From Rhizobium sp. Leaf306 (GTDB lineage: Bacteria; Pseudomonadota; Alphaproteobacteria; Rhizobiales; Rhizobiaceae), in the NCBI RefSeq assembly GCF_001423425.1, contig NZ_LMNX01000001.1, positions 1,260,970 to 1,324,969 of the forward strand: 64,000 nt of DNA, in the 5' to 3' direction. A program made the position numbers and the translations under genes. Under the pieces are notes generated by a model, which was given only the letters and a program-made list of their open reading frames with translations, was not told the origin of the DNA and did no database searches. The stretch's first letter is position 1; each line of letters opens with the position of its first letter. Below are positions 1 through 9,707 of this stretch, piece by piece.

Positions 1-389
1 AGTCTGTTCATCAGGGCCTGCATCTTTTCGCCATCATACGGTTCTGCGGATCCGTAGCCCCAGATCGGGCCCGGCCAGTTCGCATCGCCTTCGAAGCGGG
101 CAATCACATGAACATGGAGCTGCCGGACGATGTTGCCAAGCGCACCGACATTAATCTTGGTCGCGCCCGTTATCGCATTCAAGGCGGCCGCAACATGATT
201 GACCTCGGCCGACAGGAGCGCCTGATCGGCCTCCGAAAGCTCGAAAATCTCGGTCATGTCGGCCCGCTGCGGCACCATGACAAGCCACGGCCAGCGGCTG
301 TCATTCTGGATCCGCAGCTGACAGAGATCGAGGGTGGCGATGAGATCGGAGTCCCGCGCAATGCGCCCGTCCAGTTCGAACTCGCTCAA
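1..389 (-). CDS. HIT family hydrolase, C-terminus cut by window edge
   Basis: About 129 residues are visible; the stop lies beyond position 1. The translated minus strand contains the histidine-triad segment QLHVHVIARFEGDANWPGP and the upstream NVGALGN motif of HIT nucleotide hydrolases/transferases, which act on nucleoside phosphate substrates in the cytoplasm. The third triad position reads as Ile-Ala-Arg rather than His, as I recall for rhizobial HIT proteins. The only start after the in-frame stop is TTG at 387-389, placed 5-6 nt after a perfect AGGAGG (395-400). Transcription is divergent from the SRP RNA gene. The exact substrate cannot be told from the sequence. Confidence 0.85.
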   Translation of the reverse strand, partial: MSEFELDGRIARDSDLIATLDLCQLRIQNDSRWPWLVMVPQRADMTEIFELSEADQALLSAEVNHVAAALNAITGATKINVGALGNIVRQLHVHVIARFEGDANWPGPIWGYGSAEPYDGEKMQALMNR

Positions 390-438
390 GCATTCCTCCT
401 AAATTTTTTTATCTGGTCGTAGTTTTTTACAGGCTTGG

Positions 439-467
439 CTTGCATTTGGAAGCGTTATTGACGATAT
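439..467 (+). promoter_or_regulatory. Promoter of the SRP RNA gene
   Basis: CTTGCA at 439-444, then exactly 17 nt, then CGATAT at 462-467, matches the rhizobial housekeeping promoter (CTTGAC-N17-CTATAT). The predicted transcription start falls at the first base pairs of the SRP RNA helix. Inference from motif and position only. Confidence 0.6.
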
Positions 468-471
468 GAGC

Positions 472-573
472 GGTGGGAGGTTGGTGGTGGACGAGCCACT
501 CGCCAACCGGGTCAGGTCCGGAAGGAAGCAGCCCTAACGAGCCAGGCACGGGTCGCCGTGCCAGCCTCCCACC
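472..573 (+). ncRNA. ffs: Signal recognition particle RNA (4.5S type)
   Basis: The segment contains the universally conserved SRP domain IV core, GGTCAGGTCCGGAAGGAAGC followed by AGCC (roughly 510-533). The ends GGTGGGAGG (472-480) and CCTCCCACC (565-573) are perfectly complementary and close the hairpin. The RNA binds Ffh and targets nascent membrane proteins to the Sec translocon. Its length of about 100 nt fits the short bacterial form. It lies immediately upstream of dnaX, a usual place in rhizobia. Confidence 0.95.
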
Positions 574-648
574 CTCTCATCTTGGTCAGCATCCGGCGCG
601 CTCAGTCTCTGACGGCCGGAATGGCCCGTACAGGCTGGCAGGATTTTC

Positions 649-2526
649 ATGAGCGACGACGGGCCGACATATTCCAGCAACCCGACTGCGCCCACGCCTT
701 CCGGCAGTGGCTACCGGGTTCTCGCCCGCAAATACCGTCCCAAGGATTTTTCCGACCTGATGGTCGGCCAGGAGCCGATGGTGAGAACACTCACCAACGC
801 CTTCGAGACCGGCCGCATCGCCCAGGCCTATATGCTGACCGGTGTGCGCGGTGTCGGCAAAACCACGACTGCCCGCATTCTGGCGCGTGCGCTCAATTAC
901 AAGACCGCCGAGATCGACCGCCCGACGATCGATCTGCGTATCCCCGGCGAACACTGCCAGGCGATCATGGAAGGTCGGCATGTCGATGTCATCGAGATGG
1001 ACGCAGCCTCGCACACCGGCATCGACGATATCAGAGAGATCATCGAGCAGGTGCGCTATCGGCCTGTCTCGGCGCGCTACAAAGTCTACATCATCGACGA
1101 AGTGCACATGCTCTCCACGCAGGCCTTCAACGGCCTGCTGAAGACGCTGGAAGAGCCGCCGGAGCATGTGAAGTTCATCTTCGCGACGACGGAAATCCGC
1201 AAGGTGCCGATTACCGTCCTGTCGCGCTGCCAGCGCTTTGACCTCCGCCGGATCAGTGCTGCCGATCTCGTCGGCCTGTTCACGACCATCCTCGAAAAGG
1301 AAGGTATTCCGGCCGAGACCGAGGCACTGTCGATGATCGCGCGCGCGGCTGAAGGCTCCGCTCGCGACGGACTGTCCCTTCTCGACCAGGCGATTGCCCA
1401 TGGCGCAGGCCATGTGGTGGCCGATACCGTGCGCGGCATGCTTGGCCTTGCCGACCGCGCCCGCATCGTCGATCTGTTCGAACAGATCGTGCAGGGCGAC
1501 GTGACGGCTGCCCTTTCCGAATTCACCGCACAATACGAGGCCGGCGCCAACCCTGTCGTGGTTCTGACCGACCTTGCGGACTTCACCCATCTCGTCACGC
1601 GCTTCAAATATATCCCGGAAGCGGCGGACGATCCTTCGCTGAGCGAAGTCGAGCGTGTGCGCGGTCGCGAATTTTCCGAGACGATCGCCGTCAGCACCCT
1701 GTCGCGGATCTGGCAGATGCTGCTCAAGGGCATTCCGGAAGCGGAGAACTCTTCCCGCCCCGCCGGTGCCGCCGAAATGGTGCTGATCCGCCTGACCCAT
1801 GCCGCCCACCTTCCCTCGCCGGAAGACGCTGCGCGTCGGCTTGCCGACCTTTCCGGTGGCGATGGCCAGCGCGGCGCGCCCAATGGGAATGGCGGCGGCA
1901 ATGGCGCAGGCCAGACTTCGTCATCGCAGCCGCCGGTCAATGCCCGCGGGATCGATATGCAGTCGCAGCGTATGCCGTCAGGCGGACCGACCGCGATGCT
2001 GAAAGCCGTGCCGAACGACAATCCGCGCGAGATGCCGGTCGGCCGTGTCGAGGAAAAGCCCGAGCCCAGCGTTGCTGTTCGCTCGCTGGCCGACATCGTC
2101 GATCTCTGCTCCAAGAACCGCGACGCGAAGCTGAAGGCGCTGGTGCGCAATTTTGTGCGGCTGGTGAAGATCGAACCGGGCCGGCTCGACATGCGCCTGA
2201 CCGACGGCGGACCAACGACGCTGCCGGGTGAACTCGGCGTCAAGCTGAAGGAATGGACCGGCATCCACTGGATCGTCTCCCTCAGCAAGGAAGACGGTTC
2301 GCCGACATTGGTCGAGGCAGAGGGAACCGCGCGCGAGGCGCGGCTGACCGACGCCCGCTCCGATCCGGATGTCGCGGCGATCCTGTCGCAGTTTCCCGGC
2401 GCAAAGATCACCGACGTCCGGATCCGCGTGAGCGAGGACGAAATCGACGCAGACGAATTGCCGCCGCCAGCCGTGGTGGAAAGCGCCGAGGGCGATATCC
2501 TGCCGGGCGACGACATCGAACTTTAA
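649..2526 (+). CDS. dnaX: DNA polymerase III subunit gamma/tau
   Basis: This 625-residue AAA+ clamp-loader ATPase loads the beta sliding clamp and organises the replisome. Walker A is [10 protein letters not shown] (residues 65-74), Walker B is DEVH (150-153), followed by TLEEPP and the FATTE sensor region. A Gly/Asn-rich linker at about 402-428 leads to the C-terminal tau region, which ends in an acidic tail. Between Walker A and B only one Cys remains (GEHC), so the four-Cys zinc module of the E. coli protein is absent. I saw no A-rich slippery heptamer for a gamma frameshift. The start ATG has an AGGA upstream. ffs lies upstream and the YbaB gene follows after 22 nt, probably in one operon. 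Confidence 0.97.
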   Translation: MSDDGPTYSSNPTAPTPSGSGYRVLARKYRPKDFSDLMVGQEPMVRTLTNAFETGRIAQAYMLTGVRGVGKTTTARILARALNYKTAEIDRPTIDLRIPGEHCQAIMEGRHVDVIEMDAASHTGIDDIREIIEQVRYRPVSARYKVYIIDEVHMLSTQAFNGLLKTLEEPPEHVKFIFATTEIRKVPITVLSRCQRFDLRRISAADLVGLFTTILEKEGIPAETEALSMIARAAEGSARDGLSLLDQAIAHGAGHVVADTVRGMLGLADRARIVDLFEQIVQGDVTAALSEFTAQYEAGANPVVVLTDLADFTHLVTRFKYIPEAADDPSLSEVERVRGREFSETIAVSTLSRIWQMLLKGIPEAENSSRPAGAAEMVLIRLTHAAHLPSPEDAARRLADLSGGDGQRGAPNGNGGGNGAGQTSSSQPPVNARGIDMQSQRMPSGGPTAMLKAVPNDNPREMPVGRVEEKPEPSVAVRSLADIVDLCSKNRDAKLKALVRNFVRLVKIEPGRLDMRLTDGGPTTLPGELGVKLKEWTGIHWIVSLSKEDGSPTLVEAEGTAREARLTDARSDPDVAAILSQFPGAKITDVRIRVSEDEIDADELPPPAVVESAEGDILPGDDIEL

Positions 2527-2548
2527 AAATCAGGAAGAGGAGATCCCG

Positions 2549-2872
2549 ATGCGCGACATCATGGGCATGATGGGCAAGGTCAAGGAAATGCAGGCCAAGA
2601 TGGAGAAGATGCAGGCGGATATCGCCGCTCTCGAAGTCGAAGGCACGGCCGGTGGCGGCCTCGTGACCATAAGAATGAACGGCAAGGGCGACATGCTGGG
2701 TCTGAAGATCGATCCGTCCCTGTTCAAGGAAGACGAATCCGAGATTCTCGAAGACCTGATCATTGCGGCCCACAAGCTGGCAAAGGACCGGGCAGAAGAG
2801 ATCACTGCCGAAAAGACCAAGGAACTGACCGCCGGCCTGCCGATCCCGCCCGGCATGAAGCTGCCGTTCTAA
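2549..2872 (+). CDS. YbaB/EbfC family nucleoid-associated protein
   Basis: This 107-residue protein opens with [20 protein letters not shown] and continues with a heptad-like amphipathic helix, the start of the YbaB/EbfC fold (PF02575). The family forms dimers that bind DNA and is nearly always found between dnaX and recR, as here. Length is normal for the family. The ATG follows a GGAAGAGGAG Shine-Dalgarno stretch. It is probably co-transcribed with dnaX. In this genome recR is separated from it by a gene on the opposite strand (MOSC protein), so the usual dnaX-ybaB-recR operon is interrupted. Confidence 0.95.
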   Translation: MRDIMGMMGKVKEMQAKMEKMQADIAALEVEGTAGGGLVTIRMNGKGDMLGLKIDPSLFKEDESEILEDLIIAAHKLAKDRAEEITAEKTKELTAGLPIPPGMKLPF

Positions 2873-2926
2873 GACGAGACCGGCGTTCCCTCTTGGAACT
2901 GCCTGCCAACAAGGCCCGCCTATTCG

Positions 2927-3559
2927 TTAGAACTTGGCGGGTTTTCCGGCTTCGATCGCCTCTCGCATATCGGCATGGATGGGTGCGGATAAAAACCGTT
3001 GCCGGTCGTCATCCCCAAGACGCTTGCCGAATTTTGCGAGCAGTTCCGGGATGGAAACCCTCGTTCCCTGGTAGACGCTGAACTCGACCGCATCGCCCGC
3101 CGCTGCAAAACCCGGCGTCAGCACCCGGCAGTAGATGCCGGGGCGAGCAGCCGTTCGGTAGGCTTTGACGAAAGTCGGATCGCCCATCTTGGCGGCAAGC
3201 GTCGCGCAGGGTGTGCGGGCGGATGTCGCCTGCAGAACAAGCTCGGCACCGATGCGGAAACAATCGCCGGCGGCCACGTCGCGGTTGTCGAGCCCTTCGA
3301 TCACGAGGTTTTCGCCAAACGTGCCATCCGGCAAATCACGGCCGAGTTGCGACCGCCACCAGTCGAGCGTCAGGCTGCCTTCGAGCAGGATCGCCTGCTC
3401 AGGGCCACCATGATATTTCGTATTGCAGACGGCATCGCCGACCAGGCCTTCCACGTCGATCATGACCGGATTTCTCATCGGCATCTTGTTGATGCCGGTC
3501 TTGTAGCTCTTGCCCGGAAGCTTTTCCGGATGACCAAGGCAGAGGCTAAGAAGTTTCAT
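2927..3559 (-). CDS. MOSC domain-containing protein
   Basis: A 210-residue protein starting MKLLSLCLGHPEKLPGKSYK. The segments GLVGDAVCNTKYHGGPEQAI, GTFGENLVIEG, GDCFRIG and the Cys-containing TSARTPCATLA match the MOSC (molybdenum cofactor sulfurase C-terminal) fold of the YiiM type. YiiM-like proteins bind molybdenum cofactor and reduce N-hydroxylated substrates. The reading frame stays open upstream to 4294, antisense to recR, but the MOSC homology begins at 3559, which I take as the start. It lies divergent from recR with 54 nt between the starts. The physiological substrate is unknown. Confidence 0.88.
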   Translation of the reverse strand: MKLLSLCLGHPEKLPGKSYKTGINKMPMRNPVMIDVEGLVGDAVCNTKYHGGPEQAILLEGSLTLDWWRSQLGRDLPDGTFGENLVIEGLDNRDVAAGDCFRIGAELVLQATSARTPCATLAAKMGDPTFVKAYRTAARPGIYCRVLTPGFAAAGDAVEFSVYQGTRVSIPELLAKFGKRLGDDDRQRFLSAPIHADMREAIEAGKPAKF

Positions 3560-3613
3560 TCGGCTGGTCCTTCGTCGATTCCGTTTCCCCTGCATATGGG
3601 CTAAAGGAGAACC

Positions 3614-4219
3614 ATGGCAAAGCGAGTCACCGGCCCCGAAATCGAAAAACTCATCCAGCTTCTGGCGAAAGTACCGGGTCTCGGCCCCCGTTCGGCCCGC
3701 CGGGCGGCATTGCATCTTATCAAGAAGAAGGACCAGTTGCTCGGTCCGCTGTCGAACGCGATGGGCGAAGCCTATGACAAGGTGAAGATCTGCTCGCGCT
3801 GCGGCAATGTGGATACGTCCGATCCCTGCACCGTCTGCACCGATATCCGACGCGACCAGTCGACGCTGATCGTCTGCGAAGATGTGTCCGATCTCTGGGC
3901 GCTGGAGCGCGCAGGCGCGATGAACGCGGCCTATCACGTGCTGGGTGGCACGCTGTCTCCGCTCGATGGCGTCGGACCTGATGATCTTAACATTCGCGGC
4001 CTGATCGACCGGGTGAGCGAAGGCTTGGTCAAGGAAATCATCATCGCCGTCAACGCCACGGTCGAGGGACAAACCACAGCACACTATATAACCGACCAGC
4101 TGGCCGGCATCGATGTCAAGATCACCCGGCTTGCGCACGGCGTGCCTGTCGGCGGCGAGCTCGACTATCTCGACGAAGGCACGCTGACGGCGGCACTTCG
4201 GGCACGAACGGCGATCTGA
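3614..4219 (+). CDS. recR: Recombination mediator protein RecR
   Basis: A 201-residue protein of normal RecR length. It has an N-terminal helix-hairpin-helix ([19 protein letters not shown]), a four-Cys zinc finger with Cys at about 60, 63, 72 and 75 ([16 protein letters not shown]), and a Toprim domain from about residue 82 ([18 protein letters not shown]). With RecO and RecF it loads RecA onto SSB-coated gaps. AAAGGAGA precedes the ATG. The lytic transglycosylase gene follows after 9 nt and is probably co-transcribed. Confidence 0.97.
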   Translation: MAKRVTGPEIEKLIQLLAKVPGLGPRSARRAALHLIKKKDQLLGPLSNAMGEAYDKVKICSRCGNVDTSDPCTVCTDIRRDQSTLIVCEDVSDLWALERAGAMNAAYHVLGGTLSPLDGVGPDDLNIRGLIDRVSEGLVKEIIIAVNATVEGQTTAHYITDQLAGIDVKITRLAHGVPVGGELDYLDEGTLTAALRARTAI

Positions 4220-4228
4220 GGAGATTTC

Positions 4229-5467
4229 ATGCGCAAGACACTCATCGCCCTTGGCGCCATCCTTTGCCTGCTTCCGCCGCCCGTGATGGCCCAAAACAAG
4301 CCGGATGTGGAAAAGCAGTTCCAGCGATGGATCGCCAGCGATCTTGGGCCGGAAGCCCGCAAAGCCGGCATTTCCGAGCGGACACTGAAAACCGCCTTTA
4401 ACGGGATCTCGCTCAACTGGAGCATTCCTGATCTGGTGCCGCCGGGGTCAAAGCCGCCGAAAAGCCAGGATCAGAGCCAGGCGGAGTTCTCTTCCCCCGG
4501 CGCCTATTTCTCCGAAAAGCGGCTGCAAGGACTGGCGGCAACGGGTCGCGGCCTTGCGTCGACACATGCCGCGACGCTGAAGCGGATCGAGGCCGCCTAC
4601 GGCGTTCCCGGTGAGATCGTGGTCGCCATCTGGGGTCGCGAGTCCGGTTTCGGCAAGGCACGGCTTCCCTATTCGGCACTCGAGGTTCTCGCGACCAAGG
4701 CCTTCATGTCCACACGCAAGCCGATGTTCCGTGAGGAGTTGATTGCGGCGCTGACGATGATCGAGCGCGGCGACGTGGATGCGGCGACGATGAAGGGTTC
4801 GTGGGCGGGCGCTCTCGGCCAGCCGCAATTCATGCCGACCAGCTACCTGAAATACGCCGTCGATTTCGACAAGGACGGGCATCCGGACATCTGGAATTCC
4901 GTGCCCGACTCGCTCGCGTCCATAGCCCACTATCTTCAGAAGGAAGGCTGGCAGCGCGGGCGTGACTGGGGTTTCGAGGTTTCCATTCCTGCCAAGGTTT
5001 CCTGCGCCCAGGAAGGCCCGGATCTGGCCAAGCCGATCTCCGCCTGGGCGGCGACCGGGATCACCCGCGTGTCGGGCAAGCCTTTTCCTTCCGCCGATCT
5101 CAAGGCATCCGGCATGATGCTGGTACCTGCCGGCCGCAACGGACCGGAATTCGTCGTCACGCCGAATTTCTACGTGCTCAAGGAATACAACAACTCCGAC
5201 CTCTATGCGCTGTTCATCGGCAATCTCGCCGATCGCATTGCCCACGGCGCCGGCGCCTTCGAGGGCGCATGGGGTGACGTCGGCAAGATGCTTCGCTCCG
5301 ACGTGCTCGCCATGCAAAAGGCGTTGGTGGCCAAGGGTTACGACGTCGGAAACGTCGATGGTCTGCCGGGCTTCAAGACCCGCCGGGCGCTTGGCGACTG
5401 GCAGGCAAAGAATGGTCTGACGCCGACCTGCTATCCGGATGCATCGCTGAAGACCCGGCTCAGGTAA
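4229..5467 (+). CDS. Lytic murein transglycosylase, MltB/SLT_2 type with peptidoglycan-binding domain
   Basis: A 412-residue exported protein with signal peptide MRKTLIALGAILCLLPPPVMAQ. The SLT_2 domain spans about residues 40-335, with the catalytic region AIWGRESGFGKARLPYSALE (Glu about 138) and the MltB signature GSWAGALGQPQFMPTSYLKYA. The C-terminus (about 345-410) is a peptidoglycan-binding 1 domain (KGYDVGNVDGLPGFKTRRAL). It should cleave the MurNAc-GlcNAc bond in the periplasm, releasing 1,6-anhydro-muropeptides. There is no lipobox, so it is probably soluble rather than a lipoprotein. GAGG precedes the ATG. Confidence 0.93.
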   Translation: MRKTLIALGAILCLLPPPVMAQNKPDVEKQFQRWIASDLGPEARKAGISERTLKTAFNGISLNWSIPDLVPPGSKPPKSQDQSQAEFSSPGAYFSEKRLQGLAATGRGLASTHAATLKRIEAAYGVPGEIVVAIWGRESGFGKARLPYSALEVLATKAFMSTRKPMFREELIAALTMIERGDVDAATMKGSWAGALGQPQFMPTSYLKYAVDFDKDGHPDIWNSVPDSLASIAHYLQKEGWQRGRDWGFEVSIPAKVSCAQEGPDLAKPISAWAATGITRVSGKPFPSADLKASGMMLVPAGRNGPEFVVTPNFYVLKEYNNSDLYALFIGNLADRIAHGAGAFEGAWGDVGKMLRSDVLAMQKALVAKGYDVGNVDGLPGFKTRRALGDWQAKNGLTPTCYPDASLKTRLR

Positions 5468-5486
5468 CAATCGCCGGCCTTTCGCC

Positions 5487-7136
5487 TTAGTGGTGAAAGT
5501 CGATATGGGGCTTGTGCATGATGTCGGTGGAGGGCGGGATCGTCTGCCGCTCGATCATGCGATGGACCTTCGGTTCTTCTTCACCCTGATGCAGCTTGCG
5601 GATCGCATCCCAGATTTCGGCATCCATCTGCATGCGCCGCTGGTTGTGGCGCACGTAATCCGCCCAGGTGGCGGTATGATAGGTCTCCGTCCAGACGTCG
5701 GGATGTTCGAGATCGCGCATCAAGGCCCACTGCCGTGCACCGTCGCGGATACGCACCCGTCTGCGGCGTGCCATCAGGGTCAGGAATTCGGGGATATCGG
5801 CCTCGCCGATGAGGTAGTCGATCTGGAGCACGATCGGACCGCTGCGCGGCTGCAGCGCGAGGCTCAGAAGCGGCGCGTTGAAGCGGTTGAGCGGATCAAG
5901 ATTGACATCGCCGAACTGCGGCAGCGGCATGCGCCAGCCGACGAGAGCGCCGACAAGCATGGCGAGGCTCGCGATAGAGAGTGCAACCGACGCGCCAAAG
6001 TTTTCGGACAGAAGACCCCACATCCAGCTGCCCGCAGCAATGCCGCCGAAGGTTGCCGTCTGGTAGAAGGACAAGGCACGGCCGACGACCCAGCGTGGCG
6101 TCGAAAGCTGCACGGTCGTGTTGAACAGTGATAGCGCGAGAACCCAGCAGGCGCCGGGGAACAGGAGGGCGATCACCGTCACCGTCGTATTCGTGCTTGC
6201 GCCGATGACGGCGGAGCTTGCGGCAAAGCCCACGAACGCGAACCGGACGATCCACTCGCTCGAAAACTTTTCCCTGAGCCTCGCATTGGCAATGGCACCG
6301 GCGACGGCGCCGATGCCGAAAGCGCCCAGCATGATGCCGTAGGTGAACGGGCCACCGGACACGAGATCGCGGGCAACGATCGGCAGAAGGGCCAGAATAG
6401 CGCTTGCGGTCAGACCGAACAGCAGGCCGCGCAGCAGCACATTCAGAATATTCGGCGACATCGCGACGTAGCCAAGGCCGGCGGACAGTGCCCGCAGCAA
6501 AGTTTCGCGCGGAAGCGAATCGTCGGCACGCTGCGGCTTCCAGCGAAACAGCGCATAGATGATCGCGAAATAGCTCATCGCGTTGACCGCGAAGGCGGCA
6601 GCAGCCCCTGCTGCTGCGACGATCGCGCCGCCGATCGCCGGCCCGACGCTGCGGGTGATGTTGAAGCCGACGCTGTTCAGCGTCACTGCGGTCGGCAGGA
6701 TTTCGCGTGGTACGATATCGCCGACCGAGGCCTGCCAGGACGGGTTGTTGAGCGCCGTGCCGCAGCCGATCAGGAAGGTGAACATCAAAAGAAGCCACGG
6801 CGTCAGCAGGCCGAGATAGGCAAACACCGTCAGCGCAATCGACACGGTCAGCATGAAGACCTGCGCCGTCAGCATTAGGCTTCGGCGATTGTAATTGTCG
6901 GCCAATGCCCCGGCGACAAGCGAAAACAGCATGATCGGCAACGCGTTGGACGCCTGCACCAGCGCCACCATGTCTTGCGAACTGGCGATCGCCGTCATCA
7001 TCCAGGCGGCACCGACGGCCTGGATCAACCCACCGAAATTCGACGCGATGCTGGCAATCCAGATCATTCGGAACGTCGGCAGCCGAAACGGCGCCAGCGT
7101 CGAAATCCGATCGGGCAAGTCTCTTCCTCCCATCAT
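5487..7136 (-). CDS. MFS transporter, transmembrane secretion effector type (PF05977)
   Basis: A 549-residue major facilitator protein with about 12 hydrophobic segments up to residue 400, including the loop DNYNRRSLML after TM2. The soluble C-terminal part of about 140 residues (RSGPIVLQIDYLIGEADIPE and ETYHTATWADYVRHNQRR) is characteristic of the PF05977 group rather than ordinary drug exporters. The substrate is unknown. The annotated start is ATG at 7136. A TTG at 7118 (PDRISTLAPFR) sits 6 nt after a strong GGAGGA and may be the true start. The gene converges on the transglycosylase gene. Confidence 0.88.
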   Translation of the reverse strand: MMGGRDLPDRISTLAPFRLPTFRMIWIASIASNFGGLIQAVGAAWMMTAIASSQDMVALVQASNALPIMLFSLVAGALADNYNRRSLMLTAQVFMLTVSIALTVFAYLGLLTPWLLLMFTFLIGCGTALNNPSWQASVGDIVPREILPTAVTLNSVGFNITRSVGPAIGGAIVAAAGAAAAFAVNAMSYFAIIYALFRWKPQRADDSLPRETLLRALSAGLGYVAMSPNILNVLLRGLLFGLTASAILALLPIVARDLVSGGPFTYGIMLGAFGIGAVAGAIANARLREKFSSEWIVRFAFVGFAASSAVIGASTNTTVTVIALLFPGACWVLALSLFNTTVQLSTPRWVVGRALSFYQTATFGGIAAGSWMWGLLSENFGASVALSIASLAMLVGALVGWRMPLPQFGDVNLDPLNRFNAPLLSLALQPRSGPIVLQIDYLIGEADIPEFLTLMARRRRVRIRDGARQWALMRDLEHPDVWTETYHTATWADYVRHNQRRMQMDAEIWDAIRKLHQGEEEPKVHRMIERQTIPPSTDIMHKPHIDFHH

Positions 7137-7273
7137 GGCACTGTCACCAAAGGGTTATAGACCTGAAGACCACAAATTCCACCCGCGTCATGTCCTAAAA
7201 TGCCCGATGATGGAGATCTGCTGTCACCAACCCCATCACGGACCGGAGCGAATGCGACGAGTCTTGCGGCGGT

Positions 7274-7302
7274 CTTGCAATCGCCGGTGTGAAAGCGTAT
7301 AT
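7274..7302 (+). promoter_or_regulatory. Candidate promoter of the rimP-nusA-infB operon
   Basis: CTTGCA at 7274-7279, a 17-nt spacer, and GTATAT at 7297-7302 fit the rhizobial sigma-70 consensus. Predicted start about 7308-7310, giving a leader of roughly 118 nt to rimP. A terminator-like hairpin lies in that leader. Motif-based inference. Confidence 0.55.
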
Positions 7303-7330
7303 GCAGGCCATATTCTTGATCGTCCGATGA

Positions 7331-7361
7331 AGAGTGGGCCCTCCCGGACCCGCTCTTTTTT
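7331..7361 (+). terminator. Terminator-like hairpin in the rimP leader
   Basis: AGAGTGGG (7331-7338) pairs with CCCGCTCT (7349-7356) with one G-U pair, and a six-T tract runs to 7361. It lies about 22 nt after the predicted start of transcription and 66 nt before rimP. It could terminate a short RNA or act as an attenuator; the minus-strand MFS gene does not need it on this strand. Confidence 0.6.
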
Positions 7362-7426
7362 GTTAGGCGATCGCTTTTCTCCCCCTCGTCCGGAAACCGG
7401 ACAGGGAGCACGAATTCGGAGGGCGC

Positions 7427-8029
7427 ATGCCACAAACCGACAGCGAACCGCGCCTGATCGTCGAGACCGGGCTTGAACTGAGAGTGGCCGAGATCATCGA
7501 GCCCGTTCTGACATCCATGGACTTCCGCCTCGTGCGCGTCCGGATGCTCAATCAGAATGGCGCGACGCTGCAGATCATGGCCGAACGCAACGATGGCACG
7601 ATGGATGTCGAGGGCTGTGAAGCCGTCTCGATGGCGATCTCGCCCGTTCTCGATGTGGAAGATCCGATCGATCGCGAGTATCATCTCGAAGTGTCGTCGC
7701 CCGGCATCGATCGCCCGATGGTGCGCAAATCCGATTTCGAGCGCTGGAACGGCCATATCGTGAAATGCGAGACGTCGATCCTGGTCGACAATCGCAAGCG
7801 TTTTCGCGGCAAGATCACCGACGTCACGTCCGAGGGCTTCACGATCGACCGCGATCAGGTCGCCGATGGCGAGACACAGCATTTGCTCATTCCGTTTACG
7901 GCGCTGTCCGAAGGAAAGCTTGTCCTCACCGACGAACTGATCCGCGACGCGTTGCGGGCTGACAAGGCGGCCAAGCAGCAGGCCGCCAATCAGAACGACG
8001 AAACCGACGAAGACACTGACGAAGAATAA
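7427..8029 (+). CDS. rimP: Ribosome maturation factor RimP
   Basis: A 200-residue protein, slightly long for RimP because of an acidic tail ([12 protein letters not shown]). The N-terminal RimP domain carries [20 protein letters not shown] and [16 protein letters not shown], and the C-terminal SH3-like domain follows from about residue 105. RimP assists 30S subunit maturation. It is the first gene of the conserved rimP-nusA-ylxR-infB operon, with nusA 61 nt downstream. The ATG follows CGGAGGGCGC. Confidence 0.96.
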   Translation: MPQTDSEPRLIVETGLELRVAEIIEPVLTSMDFRLVRVRMLNQNGATLQIMAERNDGTMDVEGCEAVSMAISPVLDVEDPIDREYHLEVSSPGIDRPMVRKSDFERWNGHIVKCETSILVDNRKRFRGKITDVTSEGFTIDRDQVADGETQHLLIPFTALSEGKLVLTDELIRDALRADKAAKQQAANQNDETDEDTDEE

Positions 8030-8090
8030 CCGACAGCACGCCTTCCTTTGAGAAGGTCGCACATAGCTCGACTTACGGAGACCAACGACA

Positions 8091-9707
8091 ATGGCAGTGA
8101 GCGCAAACCGGCTTGAACTTCTGCAGATCGCAGATGCAGTAGCCCGCGAAAAGGTCATCGACCGCGAAATCGTGCTGGCTGCGATGGCCGACGCCATCCA
8201 GAAGGCCGCCCGCTCGCGCTATGGTTCGGAAACCAACATCCGTGCCGACATCAATTCCAAGACCGGCGAGATCCGCCTCCAGCGCCTGCTGGAAGTGGTC
8301 GACGTCGCCGAGGATTACGGCACGCAGATCCCGCTGACGCTGGCACTCGATCGCAACGTTGACGCCAAGATCGGCGACTTCATCGCCGATCCGCTGCCGC
8401 CGATGGATTTCGGTCGTATCGCTGCCCAGTCTGCCAAGCAGGTTATCGTCCAGAAGGTGCGCGAAGCGGAACGTGACCGTCAGTTCGACGAGTTCAAGGA
8501 CCGCGTCGGCGAAATCGTCAATGGCACCGTCAAGCGCGTCGAATATGGCAACGTCATCGTCGACCTCGGTCGTGGCGAAGGCATCATTCGCCGTGACGAG
8601 ATGATCCCGCGCGAAAACATGCGCTACGGTGACCGCGTTCGAGCCTATGTCTACGACGTGCGCCGCGAACAGCGTGGCCCGCAGATTTTCCTGTCGCGTA
8701 CCCATCCGCAGTTCATGGTGAAGCTGTTCACCATGGAAGTGCCTGAAATCTACGACGGCATCATCCAGATCAAGTCGGTTGCTCGCGATCCGGGCTCGCG
8801 CGCCAAGATCGCTGTCGTTTCCAACGACTCGTCGATCGATCCGGTCGGCGCCTGCGTCGGTATGCGCGGTTCGCGCGTTCAGGCCGTCGTCGGCGAGCTG
8901 CAGGGCGAAAAGATCGACATCATTCCGTGGAGCCAGGATCCGGCGTCGTTCATCGTCAACGCGCTGCAGCCGGCAGAAGTCTCCAAGGTTGTTCTCGACG
9001 AAGACAGCGAGCGGATCGAAGTCGTGGTTCCGGACGAGCAGCTGTCGCTGGCGATCGGTCGTCGTGGCCAGAACGTCCGCCTTGCATCGCAGCTGACCGG
9101 CTGGGATATCGACATCATGACGGAAGCCGAGGAATCGGAGCGCCGCCAGAAGGAATTCAACGAGCGCACCAACCTGTTTATGGACGCGCTCGATGTCGAC
9201 GAGATGGTTGGCCAGGTGCTGGCGTCCGAAGGCTTTGCCGCCGTTGAAGAGCTTGCCTATGTCGAGCTCGACGAAATCTCCTCGATCGACGGTTTTGACG
9301 AAGATACCGCGACCGAGATCCAGACCCGTGCCCGCGAATATCTCGAGCGGATCGAGTCTGAAAACGATGCAAAGCGCGTCGCACTCGGTGTTGCCGACGA
9401 ACTGAAGCAGATCGACGGCCTGACCGGTCAGATGCTCGTCGCGCTTGGCGAAGACGGCATCAAGACGATCGAGGATTTTGCCGGCTGCGCGGCCGATGAT
9501 CTTGTCGGTTGGAGCGAGCGCAAGGACGGCGAGACCAAGAAGTTCGAAGGTCTGTTTTCGAAGTTCGAGGTTTCGCGCACCGAAGCTGAAAACATGGTCG
9601 TGCAGGCCCGCCTGCTGGCTGGCTGGATCACCGATGCGGATCTTGCCACCGAAGAAGCACCAGAGGCCGAAGACGCCGAGGAGGCGCCTGCCGCCGAGCG
9701 GGAATGA
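8091..9707 (+). CDS. nusA: Transcription termination/antitermination factor NusA
   Basis: A 538-residue protein with the alphaproteobacterial architecture. The N-terminal RNA polymerase-binding domain (residues 1-about 130) is followed by an S1 domain around 135-200 ([20 protein letters not shown]). Two KH domains then occur ([20 protein letters not shown] and [20 protein letters not shown]), with helix-hairpin-helix repeats after residue 370 and an acidic Ala/Glu tail. It modulates pausing, termination and antitermination. The stop codon overlaps the ylxR start (ATGA), indicating translational coupling. Confidence 0.97.
   Translation: MAVSANRLELLQIADAVAREKVIDREIVLAAMADAIQKAARSRYGSETNIRADINSKTGEIRLQRLLEVVDVAEDYGTQIPLTLALDRNVDAKIGDFIADPLPPMDFGRIAAQSAKQVIVQKVREAERDRQFDEFKDRVGEIVNGTVKRVEYGNVIVDLGRGEGIIRRDEMIPRENMRYGDRVRAYVYDVRREQRGPQIFLSRTHPQFMVKLFTMEVPEIYDGIIQIKSVARDPGSRAKIAVVSNDSSIDPVGACVGMRGSRVQAVVGELQGEKIDIIPWSQDPASFIVNALQPAEVSKVVLDEDSERIEVVVPDEQLSLAIGRRGQNVRLASQLTGWDIDIMTEAEESERRQKEFNERTNLFMDALDVDEMVGQVLASEGFAAVEELAYVELDEISSIDGFDEDTATEIQTRAREYLERIESENDAKRVALGVADELKQIDGLTGQMLVALGEDGIKTIEDFAGCAADDLVGWSERKDGETKKFEGLFSKFEVSRTEAENMVVQARLLAGWITDADLATEEAPEAEDAEEAPAAERE

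Noticed and set aside
586-1809. 407-codon minus-strand open frame opposite dnaX
   Set aside because: It mirrors the codon bias of dnaX, has no recognisable domain and overlaps a certain gene throughout.
1850-2100. Programmed frameshift site in dnaX
   Set aside because: No A-rich slippery heptamer with a following hairpin was found in the linker region.
3560-4294. N-terminal extension of the MOSC open frame, antisense to recR
   Set aside because: The MOSC homology starts at 3559 and recR on the other strand is certain; the extension is a shadow frame.
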